A stretch of DNA of 64,000 nt from Saccharomycopsis phalli (taxonomy: Eukaryota > Ascomycota > Saccharomycetes > Ascoideales > Saccharomycopsidaceae), in contig CP073216.1 in assembly GCA_020342235.1 (NCBI GenBank), positions 620,001 through 684,000 of the forward strand, written 5' to 3'. Shown one piece after another: positions 22,986 to 33,239 of the stretch (position 1 is the stretch's first letter; each line of letters opens with the position of its first letter). Both the position numbers and the translations under genes were made by a program. The notes beneath the pieces are model-generated. The model was given only the letters and a program-made list of their open reading frames with translations, searched no databases and was not told the DNA's origin.

Positions 22986-25238
22986 CTAGGCCCGCTGCAA
23001 CTGACTCTCCTTGACGATGGTCAACTCTTCCAAGCGCGACTTCAAGTTCGGCAAGTTATTCAACGACTTGTCAATTTCCAATTTCTCCTCGCTTAACTTC
23101 AACCGCTTCCGATAGTTAAACTTCTTAAAAATATAGTTGGTCTTTCCGTCAAACTGCAACAAGTACTTGTGGAACTTCCAAATCGACGTCCGGTGTGCAA
23201 CTGAGAGCACAGATATCTTCAAATTCTTCGTAGCATACGTGTACATTTTGCTCTCCATCTCCGGTGTCACCTGCGACGTGCACTCGTCCAACACCGCAAA
23301 TTTAGGCTTGTGGTAGTACAACCGCGCCATCGCCAACTTCTGCTGCGATCCCAACGACAATTCCTGGCCCCAGTCTTTGATCAAGTGCAACACCGCCACC
23401 ATCAGATCAAACGTGTTGCCTTCGTCGTCACTGTACTCAGAGTCAGACTCCTCGTCAGACTCCCCTTGGTTTATAAGCGAGGCAAACGTCAATGCCCCTG
23501 CATCCGTCGACAGATTGTCCTTCAATAAATAGTCCAACTCCAAGATCGTCAAGATCTTAATAAGCTCCTTGTATGTATTCTTGGACGTGCTCGACGACGC
23601 AACCTCCACTTCAAAATCATGGTATGCCTTTGGATAAATAATCTGTTCAATCAAATTCGTCTTCCCTTTGATCAAGTATGGCCGTTGTGGCAAATAAAAG
23701 ATCGAGTTGAACTCAGGAATCGTCAACTCACCAGACTGGATCTGCCATAAACCACTCAAGATTCGAAACAAGGATGACTTACCCGATCCATTTGGACCCA
23801 AAATCAACAAGTTCTCCCCATGGCGGATCGTGAAGTTCAATGGCTTGCACAACAACTGGCCCTGAGGTGTCACTAATGGGACATCTTGGAATCTGATAAG
23901 ATCGTTATTATGAATCACCACCGGAGACTCGCTAGCATCAACCAATGTCTTCTCATCGTCACTCCCCTCACTGCGATCTGATAATTCTGTCAATGCATTT
24001 TTGAATTCAATGACCCGCTTCGCAGTACCAACAAGTTGGTCCAAGTTTTTCTTGGAAGACAACAAATCACCCAAAGAATTGGAGGCGTTTAACAACAAAC
24101 TTCTATTCTGAATAAAATCCAGAGTGATTTTGCTTTGACTTATCGCCTGTGCACTGTGCAGAAGCTCATTCTTAAACACTGGGAACGCACACAAGAGTAG
24201 CCCAAAGGCACCCCATGTATACTTAATCAAAAACGTCTTGACAAAGTTATACACTGCAAATTGTCTGTAGCTTCTCCGCAAAAACCGTTCCATAATGAAA
24301 TAATAACAATCTGCGTCGTATTGCTCTCTTACCCAACTTCTAAGCAATGCAATCTGTTCAAAATGGTTGATAATGTTGGAATGGACAAGCCTGAAATCAG
24401 ACTCATGTTGTGCATAACTGTTGGAGATCTTGGAGAATTTGGGTGAGGCAAGTTTCACCAAAGCAGTAGAAACATTGATGATCAAACCAAAAAACAAAGT
24501 GGCTTCAGTCATTGATCCGTCGTCAAAACTGAAGAGCTTGAATGACGAAACTGCTAAATTTAAAAAGGGATTCAAGAGAAGTGATGGAATGGAAGATAAG
24601 TTATTTGCCAATTCAAAAATGTCAACGGTAATTCTTTGATGTGGATCACTAATGTCATTTGAAAAGTGGTTTATCTTATAGAATGTATTGGTATTGTCAG
24701 TCAGACTAGTTGTAGATGTAGACAAGTAGCTGTTGTTCAAATCCCTCGAGAGATTGAGCACCAAAACATTGGACAATGTGTTAGTGAAGTATGAAGACAA
24801 TGACGACAATATGGAGATCGGTACTCCGATGACCAACCATTGGGCGGTTAGCTTTGCAAACTTTTTGTAATTTTTCGAGAACAAGCTCGAGACCAATTTG
24901 GAATCAATGCTAATGACTCTCAAATCAAGATAAATCTTGGTGATGAGAACAGCAATCTGAAAAACAAGAATTTTAATAATCTTACCGTCTGAGACTCGGT
25001 AGAGCAAATCAATTAAACTTTTAACTCTCTTAGGATTTGTCTTCTGTGTTGGTGTTTCTTCAATGGTTGCTACTTGCTTGCTCAGTTTCCGCTTCTGGAA
25101 CAACTTCTTGAAGCGTCCTTTCAAGTTGAAATTAATAGACGATCCAAACATAGTAAGCAACAAATAAATATATACCATTTTAAGTAAATAGCTTCTATTC
25201 TTCGAATAGAACGTGCTAATTACCTCTAATGAGCCCAT
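22986..25238 (-). CDS. Peroxisomal-type ABC half-transporter (ABCD family, PXA1/PXA2-like)
   Basis: About 750 residues: a membrane domain (1-400, several hydrophobic segments; FRLVHSNIINHFEQIALLRS is the ABCD EAA-like region) and a nucleotide-binding domain with Walker A GPNGSGKSS, YLPQRPYLIKG, Walker B KFAVLDECTS and H-loop SVAHRTS. The signature loop reads LSLGSQQKL instead of LSGGE, a degenerate form. Pxa1 and Pxa2 pair in the peroxisomal membrane to import long-chain acyl-CoA for beta-oxidation, so this could be the subunit with the weaker ATP site. An acidic insert (EESDSEYSDDE) lies in the NBD. The frame opens on TTG at 25244; ATG 25238 is chosen. PXA1 versus PXA2 not decided. Confidence 0.8.
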   Translation of the reverse strand: MGSLEVISTFYSKNRSYLLKMVYIYLLLTMFGSSINFNLKGRFKKLFQKRKLSKQVATIEETPTQKTNPKRVKSLIDLLYRVSDGKIIKILVFQIAVLITKIYLDLRVISIDSKLVSSLFSKNYKKFAKLTAQWLVIGVPISILSSLSSYFTNTLSNVLVLNLSRDLNNSYLSTSTTSLTDNTNTFYKINHFSNDISDPHQRITVDIFELANNLSSIPSLLLNPFLNLAVSSFKLFSFDDGSMTEATLFFGLIINVSTALVKLASPKFSKISNSYAQHESDFRLVHSNIINHFEQIALLRSWVREQYDADCYYFIMERFLRRSYRQFAVYNFVKTFLIKYTWGAFGLLLCAFPVFKNELLHSAQAISQSKITLDFIQNRSLLLNASNSLGDLLSSKKNLDQLVGTAKRVIEFKNALTELSDRSEGSDDEKTLVDASESPVVIHNNDLIRFQDVPLVTPQGQLLCKPLNFTIRHGENLLILGPNGSGKSSLFRILSGLWQIQSGELTIPEFNSIFYLPQRPYLIKGKTNLIEQIIYPKAYHDFEVEVASSSTSKNTYKELIKILTILELDYLLKDNLSTDAGALTFASLINQGESDEESDSEYSDDEGNTFDLMVAVLHLIKDWGQELSLGSQQKLAMARLYYHKPKFAVLDECTSQVTPEMESKMYTYATKNLKISVLSVAHRTSIWKFHKYLLQFDGKTNYIFKKFNYRKRLKLSEEKLEIDKSLNNLPNLKSRLEELTIVKESQLQRA

Positions 25239-25617
25239 GTTCAATGTAGTGATGAATTTCCAAAGTGCAGATTCCCGCCTTTATATGCCGGGGATGCGGG
25301 CTTGTGGAGATGTCATATTCCGTACAGTTGCACATGCAAATCAATGGGCAATTTACCCTCCTCCGGATAAGAAGACTTACCCGACTGCATACTTTTGACC
25401 TTGATGATGATGTATGAAAAAGTATCACACGTGACTGAATTGAGTGTCTGGTCCTATACCTTCCAACAAAGTGCAGTTTATTTCTCAGCCACCAACCTGC
25501 AAGTTGGATACGATTAATAATTGGATAAACTTTTGAAGTGGTTCTTGTCTAGCTCAGTTCTGTGGTGTGCATAGTGATACGTAATTATTTCAGACCCAAG
25601 ACTGATAACTAGTCATA
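25239..25617. promoter_or_regulatory. Divergent promoter with CACGTGAC site
   Basis: Separates the ABC transporter and IML1 starts. CACGTGAC at 25428-25435 matches the binding site of the Cbf1 bHLH factor. The same eight-base form occurs in the HOM6 promoter (31761) and, inverted, upstream of HAM1 (33893). Confidence 0.45.
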
Positions 25618-28600
25618 ATGAGTCCGTTCCAGTCTCTTCTCTTTACTGATGAGACTGAATTACGCAATGTTACCTCGCAGAATCAAAATAATTCACAGTT
25701 TGAGTTGCCTTCGCTGGGTTTAGATGGGTCAATTATTGACGAACGTACAGATGGAGACAATGGTTCTAATGCTCGGGTATCTTTCCAGGAAACAGGGTGT
25801 AAGGTGCCCGGAAACAGTAAACATGATCTAGTAGTGACATTTCATGATTCTGCCACTTCCAAGGAAAATGTTTTAGTGGATATAACTTCCATTCCTGGAG
25901 CACAAGAGGGAAGCTATGCTATGCTATATAAGAAGCCTCTAGTGAATGGGGAGAGAAAACCGCAGGCAGGCAAGCAAAAGAAGTTTAAGGAGAAGCACAG
26001 ATTGATTTTTCAATTAAAGCCCATGAGTAGTAGCTATTGCAAGAAATTAAACCACAAATTTCAAGTATCGATTATGAATAATACCTTGCCCACCTACTTG
26101 GGGTTGAACCGCGCAAATCAGGTGAAGATCAAAATAGTTGAGAAGGAAAGGTACGAGCTTGACTTGATTGAGATTCTAATAAAGGATATTTACTTATCAA
26201 GAGGTGATATGTGGTTCCTTTCCAATTATATTGTGAAAAACTTCTCGTACTGTTATGTACAGCAGAACATCATGGCTTTCAATTTGATTAATTTGATGAT
26301 TTCCAAATTGTATATTGGGGGCTCAAATGTGTACTCTGGTGTGATTAGCAAAAATACAAAGATAATATTCCGGTCAAAATCAGCCAAGTTGACATTCTTG
26401 ATCCAGCTTTCAAGCGACATGTTTCATTTTGACTTCACTGGAGGGATCATATATAACAAGATTATCAATTCGTTGTTCCCAGCAATATTCCAGCACTGGT
26501 TGAACATGGGCAGCAACCATCTAATTACAATTATATTGTTCACATCTGTTGTCCCGGACGACGATAAGCAGCTAGTGGACTGTAAATTGGGTGAGCCATT
26601 TGAAAACGCTCAAGACTACTACCGTATTGTGGTCGATCAGATCAACATCAACCACTGGTCGAAAATCATGATTAACTTGCGGTATGAAATTCTCAAGTTC
26701 AAGGAAGACATTAACCTAGTTGACCTGCAAATGCTACCTGCGGTAAAGGGTAATTTATTACAGGCATTGAACTTATCAACGGTATTGATGCTCAACAATA
26801 TCAACAACGTGACTTCGTTGCGCCATACGCAGAACCATTTCATCATGATCACGCCCAACTCAGGGCTCTTTGACATAGATTTTAGTTTATTAGACAAGAT
26901 CACCAGCAAGATTTTGAAGCAGGATATCTCAGTGGATTTAATCTGTCTAGGTCCAAAACCTATCCATCATTCCCCGATGTTCCGCTACCGGACCTTGAGC
27001 AATAAGCTAACATATCGGTTTCCCACATGGTTTAATTGCTTCTTTTGGATAAACAACAAGTTTGTTAATAGCTTTGTCAACTTAATTAAAAACCCAGAAG
27101 CTGTTCCTGCTGCAGATCTGAGAGTCTATATGCCGGATTTTGATGATCTCAAGGGCTTGAGATACGCGCTTCTTCCCAAAAGTAAAATATACCTGTTGCA
27201 AATGATGGGGGTAATGGAATATGAAATGAGTGGCTTGCAGATCCCGTACTTATCGAAGGACCTTGACTACAACAAAAACCACAACTTTAAAGTAGCAAAG
27301 CAGTATTTCTATGATTATGACGAAGGTGCGTTTACAACCTCGTACATTAATGTTACGGAAGAGCAAATCGACAACCCAGATGACGGCCAATTTTCTATTT
27401 CACAGGAGGAAGAACCAGTAAAGAAGCCTAGAGCTGTTTCATTGGGAGAAAAGCCTACCAATGAGAACCCATTGGGCATCACTATTCCTGAGGCAAATTA
27501 CAGCAGAAGATCTCTCCAGCCGAAGCAGAGTTTAGTATTTGGAAACGACTCGGGGCTTGTGAAGCTTGAAAGGCCAGATGAAACTTTGGGTCATTTACGG
27601 ACCCCAGCACAGTCTGTGGTACTTATAGATGACGTGAGTGGAGTGACCAATAAGGAAAAAGGATCAGCATATACCTCCTTGAGGGAGAACCAAAAGTCTT
27701 ATACGAATGGCGATACTTCTTCAGTTGCCTCGAATGAAAATGGGCGCAAGTCTGTATCCGATTCAAGCAGCAAGCATACTGCTCACTCAGATGCAAAGAC
27801 AGACATTAGTAGGTTGTCAGTTAGGAACGCCACTTTTAGAAGCATATCTGAAAAGATCATGGGTGTTCTTCATCACCCTGATAACCGGGGATTTGATGGT
27901 AATCCTGTAATATCTAGAGAATCCTCTATTTATTCTCGGAAAGCAAGGACAAAGGACACAGCAACTACAGGCCATGGTAAAATGACACGGACCAACTCAC
28001 TGGAAAGCAGCATAAACAGAGTAAATGGAACTGGTCTGGGGAGATCTTACTTGGATTCAAGATCGGGAAATGTCACTAGATTCGAGCTAAAAAACGTAAT
28101 ACATAAGAACAAGGCAGGCCCATTCAGTTTACAACAAAAGCCTGCAGTGTTAGGGAAGCTAGCTCCAAAGGATGAAAAGGAATACTTGGGTATTTTACTC
28201 AAGAACCCGATGAAATTATCTGAGATTGATCTCGACTTCACCAAGATCAATTTTGGTAAGTGGGGTAATATATATCCCCATGATGAAAACGGTAAATCAG
28301 TGAAGAATTTTATCAGTTGGAAATCTTTGATATCACCTGCTTCTTTACCTATATCTGTTCAAAATGACCTCTTGGCTCTGAATATCATAAAGACACCAAT
28401 CGATCAACCAAAGGGAAAGGTGGCTAAATACACAGATAATACCTATGATGTGTTCCCCAACAGTCAGTTTAAGTCCTTGATTGATAGCAAGGATCTATTC
28501 AAGGAGATGGTGTATGTGAGATTGATGATGGGGTTTCAGATTGTCGATGCCTCTAACAGGTTGGCGAAACGGGATTCCGAGCAGAATGGTACGTACCAGA

Positions 28601-30231
28601 AGAGTATGGTATTAATTGACAGCTACTTGCCTTTGGAGTTTGACTGGAAGGAATTGCCATCTGATAAGTTTAATCCAGTGATATACATGATGGTAAAGGG
28701 CGAGCTACACCGTATCTTCTTGGACTTTTACGGTAATATCCGAGTGAGAATTTATAAAGATGAATCTCTTGAGCAGAGCAACTTTGTGGTTGAAAGAAAG
28801 ACGATAAACATAGACAAGAACACATTGAACCTCGTAGTCGAGGAGCATCAGAAGGTCAGCTACAAACCATTTGTGCGAACACGGTACGATTCTAGTTATA
28901 GACAAGTGGAGATTGACTCGGTCAGTCTAGAGCTGGTGAAGTACAACTGGAGTAAGATCGACTATTATTTATCTGGCAATTTTGATGAAAGCCACTCGCA
29001 GTTTGGGTATCATGAAACTGACAAGATAAATGTTTTCCGCATCAGGTTGGTGATTATGGGTCGCAAAACCGACAACGAAATCCATGAAAGTGAGGGCGAA
29101 CGAAACAGAAATGCGTCGCGTAAATTGACTGATGATAAGGAGCGGCATTTTGAAAATATAAAGAGCTTTCTAAGTCTTATTTTGAGAGGGGAGTTTACTG
29201 GGTTTGAGACCAAGGATGAGGATAGCAAAGATACTTTGGGCAAGGCGGGTGTTAACAATGCTGTCAAGTCGATGCTACTTGATATAGATCCAAACAAAAA
29301 GTCACACAAGCAAGAGGTGTTGAAGATATATTACGATGATCCATCTAGCAATGTGTACAATCGAACTGGGCAACTGTTTGACGCAAACTGCTATCATATT
29401 CAATTGCAATGGTTGACCAATACCCCCAAGTTGATTGATGATCTCATAACGAAATGGAGTCATGCTTGTGAGAGATACTCCTTGAAAATTGTCGAAACCC
29501 CGATTTATGAGATTTATAAGACGCCTACCATGAATCCGTTCCATTCTTTTATCAGCATTAAAATGTGTTACTCTCCATGGGACCATGAGCTGCTTTACTT
29601 TGAGGATAGTTCCATGTGCCGGTACTACTATCACACGTATCTTTTACAGAATAGCGATTTCATCTTGGATGATGCCAACAGAAAGTTTTTCTCTGCTGAT
29701 GAGATTACTGATGAAGAAGACCCTCTGAACAATCAGCCAGAGTTTAAGTACGCGCAATATGTACATACCTCTGGAGCATATATGGCCGAGTTGAGGGATG
29801 ACGGCCAGTTTTTCTTGGTACCAAACAATATCTATATTGCCCGTATGAATTTGCGGTACCATGCCTTGAAGAAGAACCAATCACACATTACGACACGAAG
29901 CGGCCACAATGACTTGTACAATACCGATACTAATCTTTATACGTTGGAAAAGGATTACTTTGCTGATTATTTGGCCTATCAGACTGTCGCTGATGATAAC
30001 GATGATGGGGACTACTTTTTTGACTCGCAAACGATTATGATCAAGTTCCTTGACAAGTGTGACAACGAGGACTATTTGAAGTTTTTGTTTAACAAGGCTA
30101 AATCGGAGTGGGAACCAAGGCCTGAGATTAGTAGGGCAAGTACGGACTTGGAGACTAAAGCTGAGGACTGCAGCTCGTCTGTATTGAAGTCTAATTTGCA
30201 TGAACTTAATGTTAAATATGGTAAAAAGTAA
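25618..30231 (+). CDS. IML1: Iml1/Sea1 (DEPDC5 orthologue), GAP subunit of SEACIT/GATOR1
   Basis: 1537 residues, near the S. cerevisiae length (1584). The N-terminal longin-like part contains VVTFHDSATSKENVLVDI; RLIFQLKPMSSSYCKKLNHKFQVSI and RYELDLIEILIKDIYLSRGDMW lead into the SABA region FRSKSAKLTFLIQLSSDMFHFD. A low-complexity linker (residues 590-800) precedes the C-terminal region with the DEP domain (VRLMMGFQIVDASNRLAKRD) and an end domain. Iml1 with Npr2 and Npr3 stimulates GTP hydrolysis by Gtr1 to switch off TORC1 under amino-acid limitation at the vacuole. Single exon; start at the first ATG. It is the second TORC1 negative regulator in the window, with TSC1 at 50656. Confidence 0.88.
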   Translation: MSPFQSLLFTDETELRNVTSQNQNNSQFELPSLGLDGSIIDERTDGDNGSNARVSFQETGCKVPGNSKHDLVVTFHDSATSKENVLVDITSIPGAQEGSYAMLYKKPLVNGERKPQAGKQKKFKEKHRLIFQLKPMSSSYCKKLNHKFQVSIMNNTLPTYLGLNRANQVKIKIVEKERYELDLIEILIKDIYLSRGDMWFLSNYIVKNFSYCYVQQNIMAFNLINLMISKLYIGGSNVYSGVISKNTKIIFRSKSAKLTFLIQLSSDMFHFDFTGGIIYNKIINSLFPAIFQHWLNMGSNHLITIILFTSVVPDDDKQLVDCKLGEPFENAQDYYRIVVDQININHWSKIMINLRYEILKFKEDINLVDLQMLPAVKGNLLQALNLSTVLMLNNINNVTSLRHTQNHFIMITPNSGLFDIDFSLLDKITSKILKQDISVDLICLGPKPIHHSPMFRYRTLSNKLTYRFPTWFNCFFWINNKFVNSFVNLIKNPEAVPAADLRVYMPDFDDLKGLRYALLPKSKIYLLQMMGVMEYEMSGLQIPYLSKDLDYNKNHNFKVAKQYFYDYDEGAFTTSYINVTEEQIDNPDDGQFSISQEEEPVKKPRAVSLGEKPTNENPLGITIPEANYSRRSLQPKQSLVFGNDSGLVKLERPDETLGHLRTPAQSVVLIDDVSGVTNKEKGSAYTSLRENQKSYTNGDTSSVASNENGRKSVSDSSSKHTAHSDAKTDISRLSVRNATFRSISEKIMGVLHHPDNRGFDGNPVISRESSIYSRKARTKDTATTGHGKMTRTNSLESSINRVNGTGLGRSYLDSRSGNVTRFELKNVIHKNKAGPFSLQQKPAVLGKLAPKDEKEYLGILLKNPMKLSEIDLDFTKINFGKWGNIYPHDENGKSVKNFISWKSLISPASLPISVQNDLLALNIIKTPIDQPKGKVAKYTDNTYDVFPNSQFKSLIDSKDLFKEMVYVRLMMGFQIVDASNRLAKRDSEQNGTYQKSMVLIDSYLPLEFDWKELPSDKFNPVIYMMVKGELHRIFLDFYGNIRVRIYKDESLEQSNFVVERKTINIDKNTLNLVVEEHQKVSYKPFVRTRYDSSYRQVEIDSVSLELVKYNWSKIDYYLSGNFDESHSQFGYHETDKINVFRIRLVIMGRKTDNEIHESEGERNRNASRKLTDDKERHFENIKSFLSLILRGEFTGFETKDEDSKDTLGKAGVNNAVKSMLLDIDPNKKSHKQEVLKIYYDDPSSNVYNRTGQLFDANCYHIQLQWLTNTPKLIDDLITKWSHACERYSLKIVETPIYEIYKTPTMNPFHSFISIKMCYSPWDHELLYFEDSSMCRYYYHTYLLQNSDFILDDANRKFFSADEITDEEDPLNNQPEFKYAQYVHTSGAYMAELRDDGQFFLVPNNIYIARMNLRYHALKKNQSHITTRSGHNDLYNTDTNLYTLEKDYFADYLAYQTVADDNDDGDYFFDSQTIMIKFLDKCDNEDYLKFLFNKAKSEWEPRPEISRASTDLETKAEDCSSSVLKSNLHELNVKYGKK

Positions 30232-30600
30232 TGTGGAAATGGGATGTTATGTGGATGAAGTAGAGATGAGTTATGTAAGTAGATCATGAGCATGGAAGTA
30301 CGAATGAGGCATGAAAGTACGGTAGGTTATGGAAGTAGTACGGTAGGTTATGGAAGTAGTATGGTAAATTATGGAAGTAGCACAGTAAGTTATGGAAGGA
30401 ATACAGTAAGTTAACGAAGGAATACAGTAAGTAAAGGAAGTGATACAGTAAGTTAAGGAAGTGATACAGTAAGTTAAGGAAGTGATACAGTAAATTATGG
30501 AAGTAATACAGTAACTTATGGAAGTAATACAATAAATAATGGAAGTAATACAATAAATAATGGAAGTAATACAGTAAATTACGCCATGTACATTAAAACT
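30232..30600. repeat. Minisatellite between IML1 and HOM6
   Basis: About 14 units of roughly 21 nt based on GGAAGTAATACAGTAAGTTA from 30290 to 30580, between the convergent 3' ends. No gene. Confidence 0.88.
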
Positions 30601-30601
30601 A

Positions 30602-31711
30602 CTATAATCTTTGAGCAATTTTGATAGTGTCAGCCAACACACCGGCAGCAGTAACTGCGGCACCGGCACCGGCACCTTGAATAATCAATGGGTTTGTGTA
30701 GCGTTTAGTCTTGAGGGAAATGACGTTATCGGACCCAGACAAGTTGGCAAATGGATGAGACTTGTCATACTTTTGCAAGCCGACCTTGACCGACTTGTTA
30801 ATGATGTCGATTTTTCCCGTGAATTTAACCACTTTGCCTTCCTTTGCGGCCTCCTCCTTCAAGGATTCCAAGTTTTGGTCGTAGTTTGGCAAGCGTACCA
30901 AAAACTCGTTTCCAGATTTAGCGTCAGCCAAGTCAGCTGGAATCAAGGTGTCGACAGTCAAATCGCCCAAGTTCTTGACCTTGTACCCAGACAATCTAGC
31001 CAAGATCAAGACCTTTCTGGCAAAGTCCTGTCCATTCAAGTCATCACGTGGATCTGGTTCGGTGTAGCCCAAAGACTTGGCAATGGTGACAATCTCGCTA
31101 AACTTTTTGCCTGAGGAGTACAATTCATTGAAAATGTACGACAAGGATCCCGAGAAAATGCCCTCGATCACCTCGATTTCATCTCCGGTGGCGACCAAAT
31201 CTTTGATGGTGCTAATAACCGGAAGACCAGCTCCAACTGTGGCCTCGTGGTACACCAAGCTACCGTTTTTTGTAGCATCGAAGATGGCATTCCACAAGGA
31301 AATGTCACCCGAAAAGGCCTTTTTGTTTGGGGTTGCCACGGAAATACCAGCCTCCAAGAATTTAGGATAATTGTTTGAGAAATCCTCGCTGGAAGTGGCA
31401 TCGACGATAATCGCTGGGTTTGGCGAATTTTTCAAAAACGCCAACAATTCTTGAGGAGACAATGCTGGTTTTCCAGAGGCTTCAAGGTCCTTCTTCCATG
31501 ACTTGAGGTCCAAAGCACGATAGTCTTGTGCGACTAAAGCTCGTTTCGAGGTAGAAATCAAAATCGCATGATACGCAATCTCGCTATCCTTTATGGCAGC
31601 AAGCTGGTTGATGAATTCGCTTCCAACCAAGCCAGGTCCTGAAGTTAGCACACTAAGAGTACCTGCCAAATCCTACTCACCAATAATCGCAATGTCAACG
31701 TTTTTAACCAT
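30602..31711 (-). CDS. HOM6: Homoserine dehydrogenase, two exons
   Basis: Exons 31711-31681 and 31638-30602 give 355 residues (S. cerevisiae 359). It reduces aspartate semialdehyde to homoserine, the branch point to threonine and methionine. The spliced N-terminus MVKNVDIAIIGPGLVGSEF restores the NAD-binding GxGxxG, which the intron interrupts. Also seen: ISVATPNKKAFSGD, YHEATVGAGLPVIS, IEGIFSGSLSYIFNE, GYTEPDPRDDLNG and the C-terminal TKRYTNPLIIQGAGAGAAVTA, nearly identical to the yeast enzyme. The open frame from 31669 (MAGTLSVLTSG) is an artefact of reading the intron. A CACGTGAC site 50 bp upstream fits Cbf1-linked sulfur-amino-acid control. Divergent from an aldo-keto reductase gene 99 bp away. 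Confidence 0.97.
31639..31680 (-). other. 42-nt intron in HOM6
   Basis: On the minus strand it begins GTGAGTAGGATT and ends TGCTAACTTCAG, branch CTAAC four bases before AG. It splits the glycine-rich NAD loop after IIG. Retention would give an early TAG stop, so splicing is essential for HOM6. Confidence 0.95.
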
Positions 31712-31760
31712 ACTGTAGTGATGAACAATCCAAATGACTGATGTAGCTATGTAGTCAGTG

Positions 31761-31768
31761 CACGTGAC
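31761..31768. promoter_or_regulatory. CACGTGAC site between HOM6 and the reductase gene
   Basis: CACGTGAC, a Cbf1-type E box, sits midway in the 99-bp divergent promoter. Family knowledge links Cbf1 to sulfur metabolism; its action here is inference. Confidence 0.45.
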
Positions 31769-31810
31769 ACGGGCTAGCCAGGAGGTCCATCGGCCCAATG
31801 GTTTATCATC

Positions 31811-32653
31811 ATGGTGTCCAAGTACGTGAAATTGAATTCGGGCAACACAATTCCTTCGGTGGCCTTGGGAACGTATTTATTACAAGGCGAGCAGGCCACC
31901 GATATTGTTTACCAAGCCTTGAAGGTGGGCTATCGGCAGTTTGACAGTGCTACTTGGTACCACAACGAGAGACAAGTGGGTTTGGGGATTGCAAAGTGGT
32001 TGAAGGAGGATCCAAAGAACAAGCGGGAAGACGTGTTCTACACCACCAAGTTATGGAACAATGAGTGTGGGTATAACAATGCCAAGGCGACAATTGCCCA
32101 GTGTCTCGAGCGTGTGCCTGAGTTGCAGTACATTGACATGATTTTGATTCATTCGCCGCTAGCTGGTCCCAGAAAGAGACTTGAGACGTGGGCAGCATTG
32201 CAGGAGGCAGTGGACCTGGGATTGGTGAGAAATATTGGGGTTTCCTCGTTTGGAAAACATCACATTGACCAACTCTTTTCCTGGGACGGATTCAAGTACC
32301 CACCAGCTGTCAACCAGATTGAGCTCTCGCCCTGGCTAATGAGACAGGAGTTGGTCGACTACTGCCGGGAAAAGGGAATTGCTACCCAAGCTTATTCTCC
32401 ATTGAGCCGGGGGAAATTTCATGACGCTACTCTTGTAAAAGTGGCCAAGACCCATGGAGTCACTGTGGCCCAGGTGTTGATTCGCTGGAGTTTGCAAAAG
32501 GGACACATTCCGCTTCCAAAAACCGCCACCAAGTCGCGATTGGCGTCGAATTTGGATGTGTTTAGTTTTGAGCTCAGTGAGTCGGAGATGAAGGAGATTG
32601 ATCATCCTGATGCCTATGAGTATTATGACTGGGAATGTACTGATGCGCCATGA
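31811..32653 (+). CDS. Aldo-keto reductase, YJR096W-like
   Basis: 280 residues, a typical AKR3/AKR5-like TIM barrel using NADPH. The catalytic tetrad is visible: Asp and Tyr in RQFDSATWYHNE, Lys in FYTTKLWNNE, His in MILIHSPLAGP. NADPH-binding features at the C-terminus include IPLPKTATKSRLASNLD. VNQIELSPWLMRQ and AYSPLSRG are family signatures. Substrate not predictable; S. cerevisiae YJR096W reduces arabinose, xylose and various aldehydes. Starts 99 bp from the divergent HOM6. Confidence 0.9.
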   Translation: MVSKYVKLNSGNTIPSVALGTYLLQGEQATDIVYQALKVGYRQFDSATWYHNERQVGLGIAKWLKEDPKNKREDVFYTTKLWNNECGYNNAKATIAQCLERVPELQYIDMILIHSPLAGPRKRLETWAALQEAVDLGLVRNIGVSSFGKHHIDQLFSWDGFKYPPAVNQIELSPWLMRQELVDYCREKGIATQAYSPLSRGKFHDATLVKVAKTHGVTVAQVLIRWSLQKGHIPLPKTATKSRLASNLDVFSFELSESEMKEIDHPDAYEYYDWECTDAP

Positions 32654-33239
32654 TGGAATTACAGGGTATGGGTCGTGTTATGGGAGTATATTATTATATG
32701 GAATATAGTGGATTGTAAGGGATATATTAAGTTATATTGAGTATATTAGACTGTATGGAAATATTAGACTGTATGGAAATATTAGACTGTATGGAAATAT
32801 TAGACTGTATGGAAATATTAGACTGTATGGAAATATTAGATTATAGTGTAAAAAGTGAGATTTCATTTACTCATTCATCTTCCTCGGATCCTATTACCAG
32901 AATTTTTCATCCTACAACTTCATTCTGACCCAATCCCTTGTCACAGAGGTCATGGCCACGTACCTTTCTACAGAGAAATCACCAAGTATAAATATTCGGA
33001 TTTTGGATAGTCAAGCCAGTATATTTCAACTTCACCTACCCGCATCCTAGTAATACTACAGTATGTATAATAAAAGACAGATGCTATATCCATGTAAAGC
33101 TATCAGACATTATAATCTTAACTACACTAGAAATTTACAAAATGTACAGTCAACATAATCTGTAACTTGAATATTTGATTAAATACCTCTCCACATCACC
33201 TAACGATACTCACAAGGATAAACATATCCCAATATCAAC
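32654..33239. repeat. 3' region of the reductase: 18-nt minisatellite and degenerate spacer
   Basis: 32741-32838 has five copies of an 18-nt unit TATTAGACTGTATGGAAA. The rest (32850-33239) is AT-rich. A stretch at 32930-32985 (CATGGCCACGTACC ... AGTATAAAT) is weakly similar to the middle of the SINE-like family and may be a decayed copy. No gene seen. Confidence 0.7.

Noticed and set aside
30602-31669. HOM6 read as a single-exon gene starting at MAGTLSVLTSG
   Set aside because: That start lies inside the 42-nt intron and lacks the first strand of the NAD-binding fold; the two-exon model restores it.
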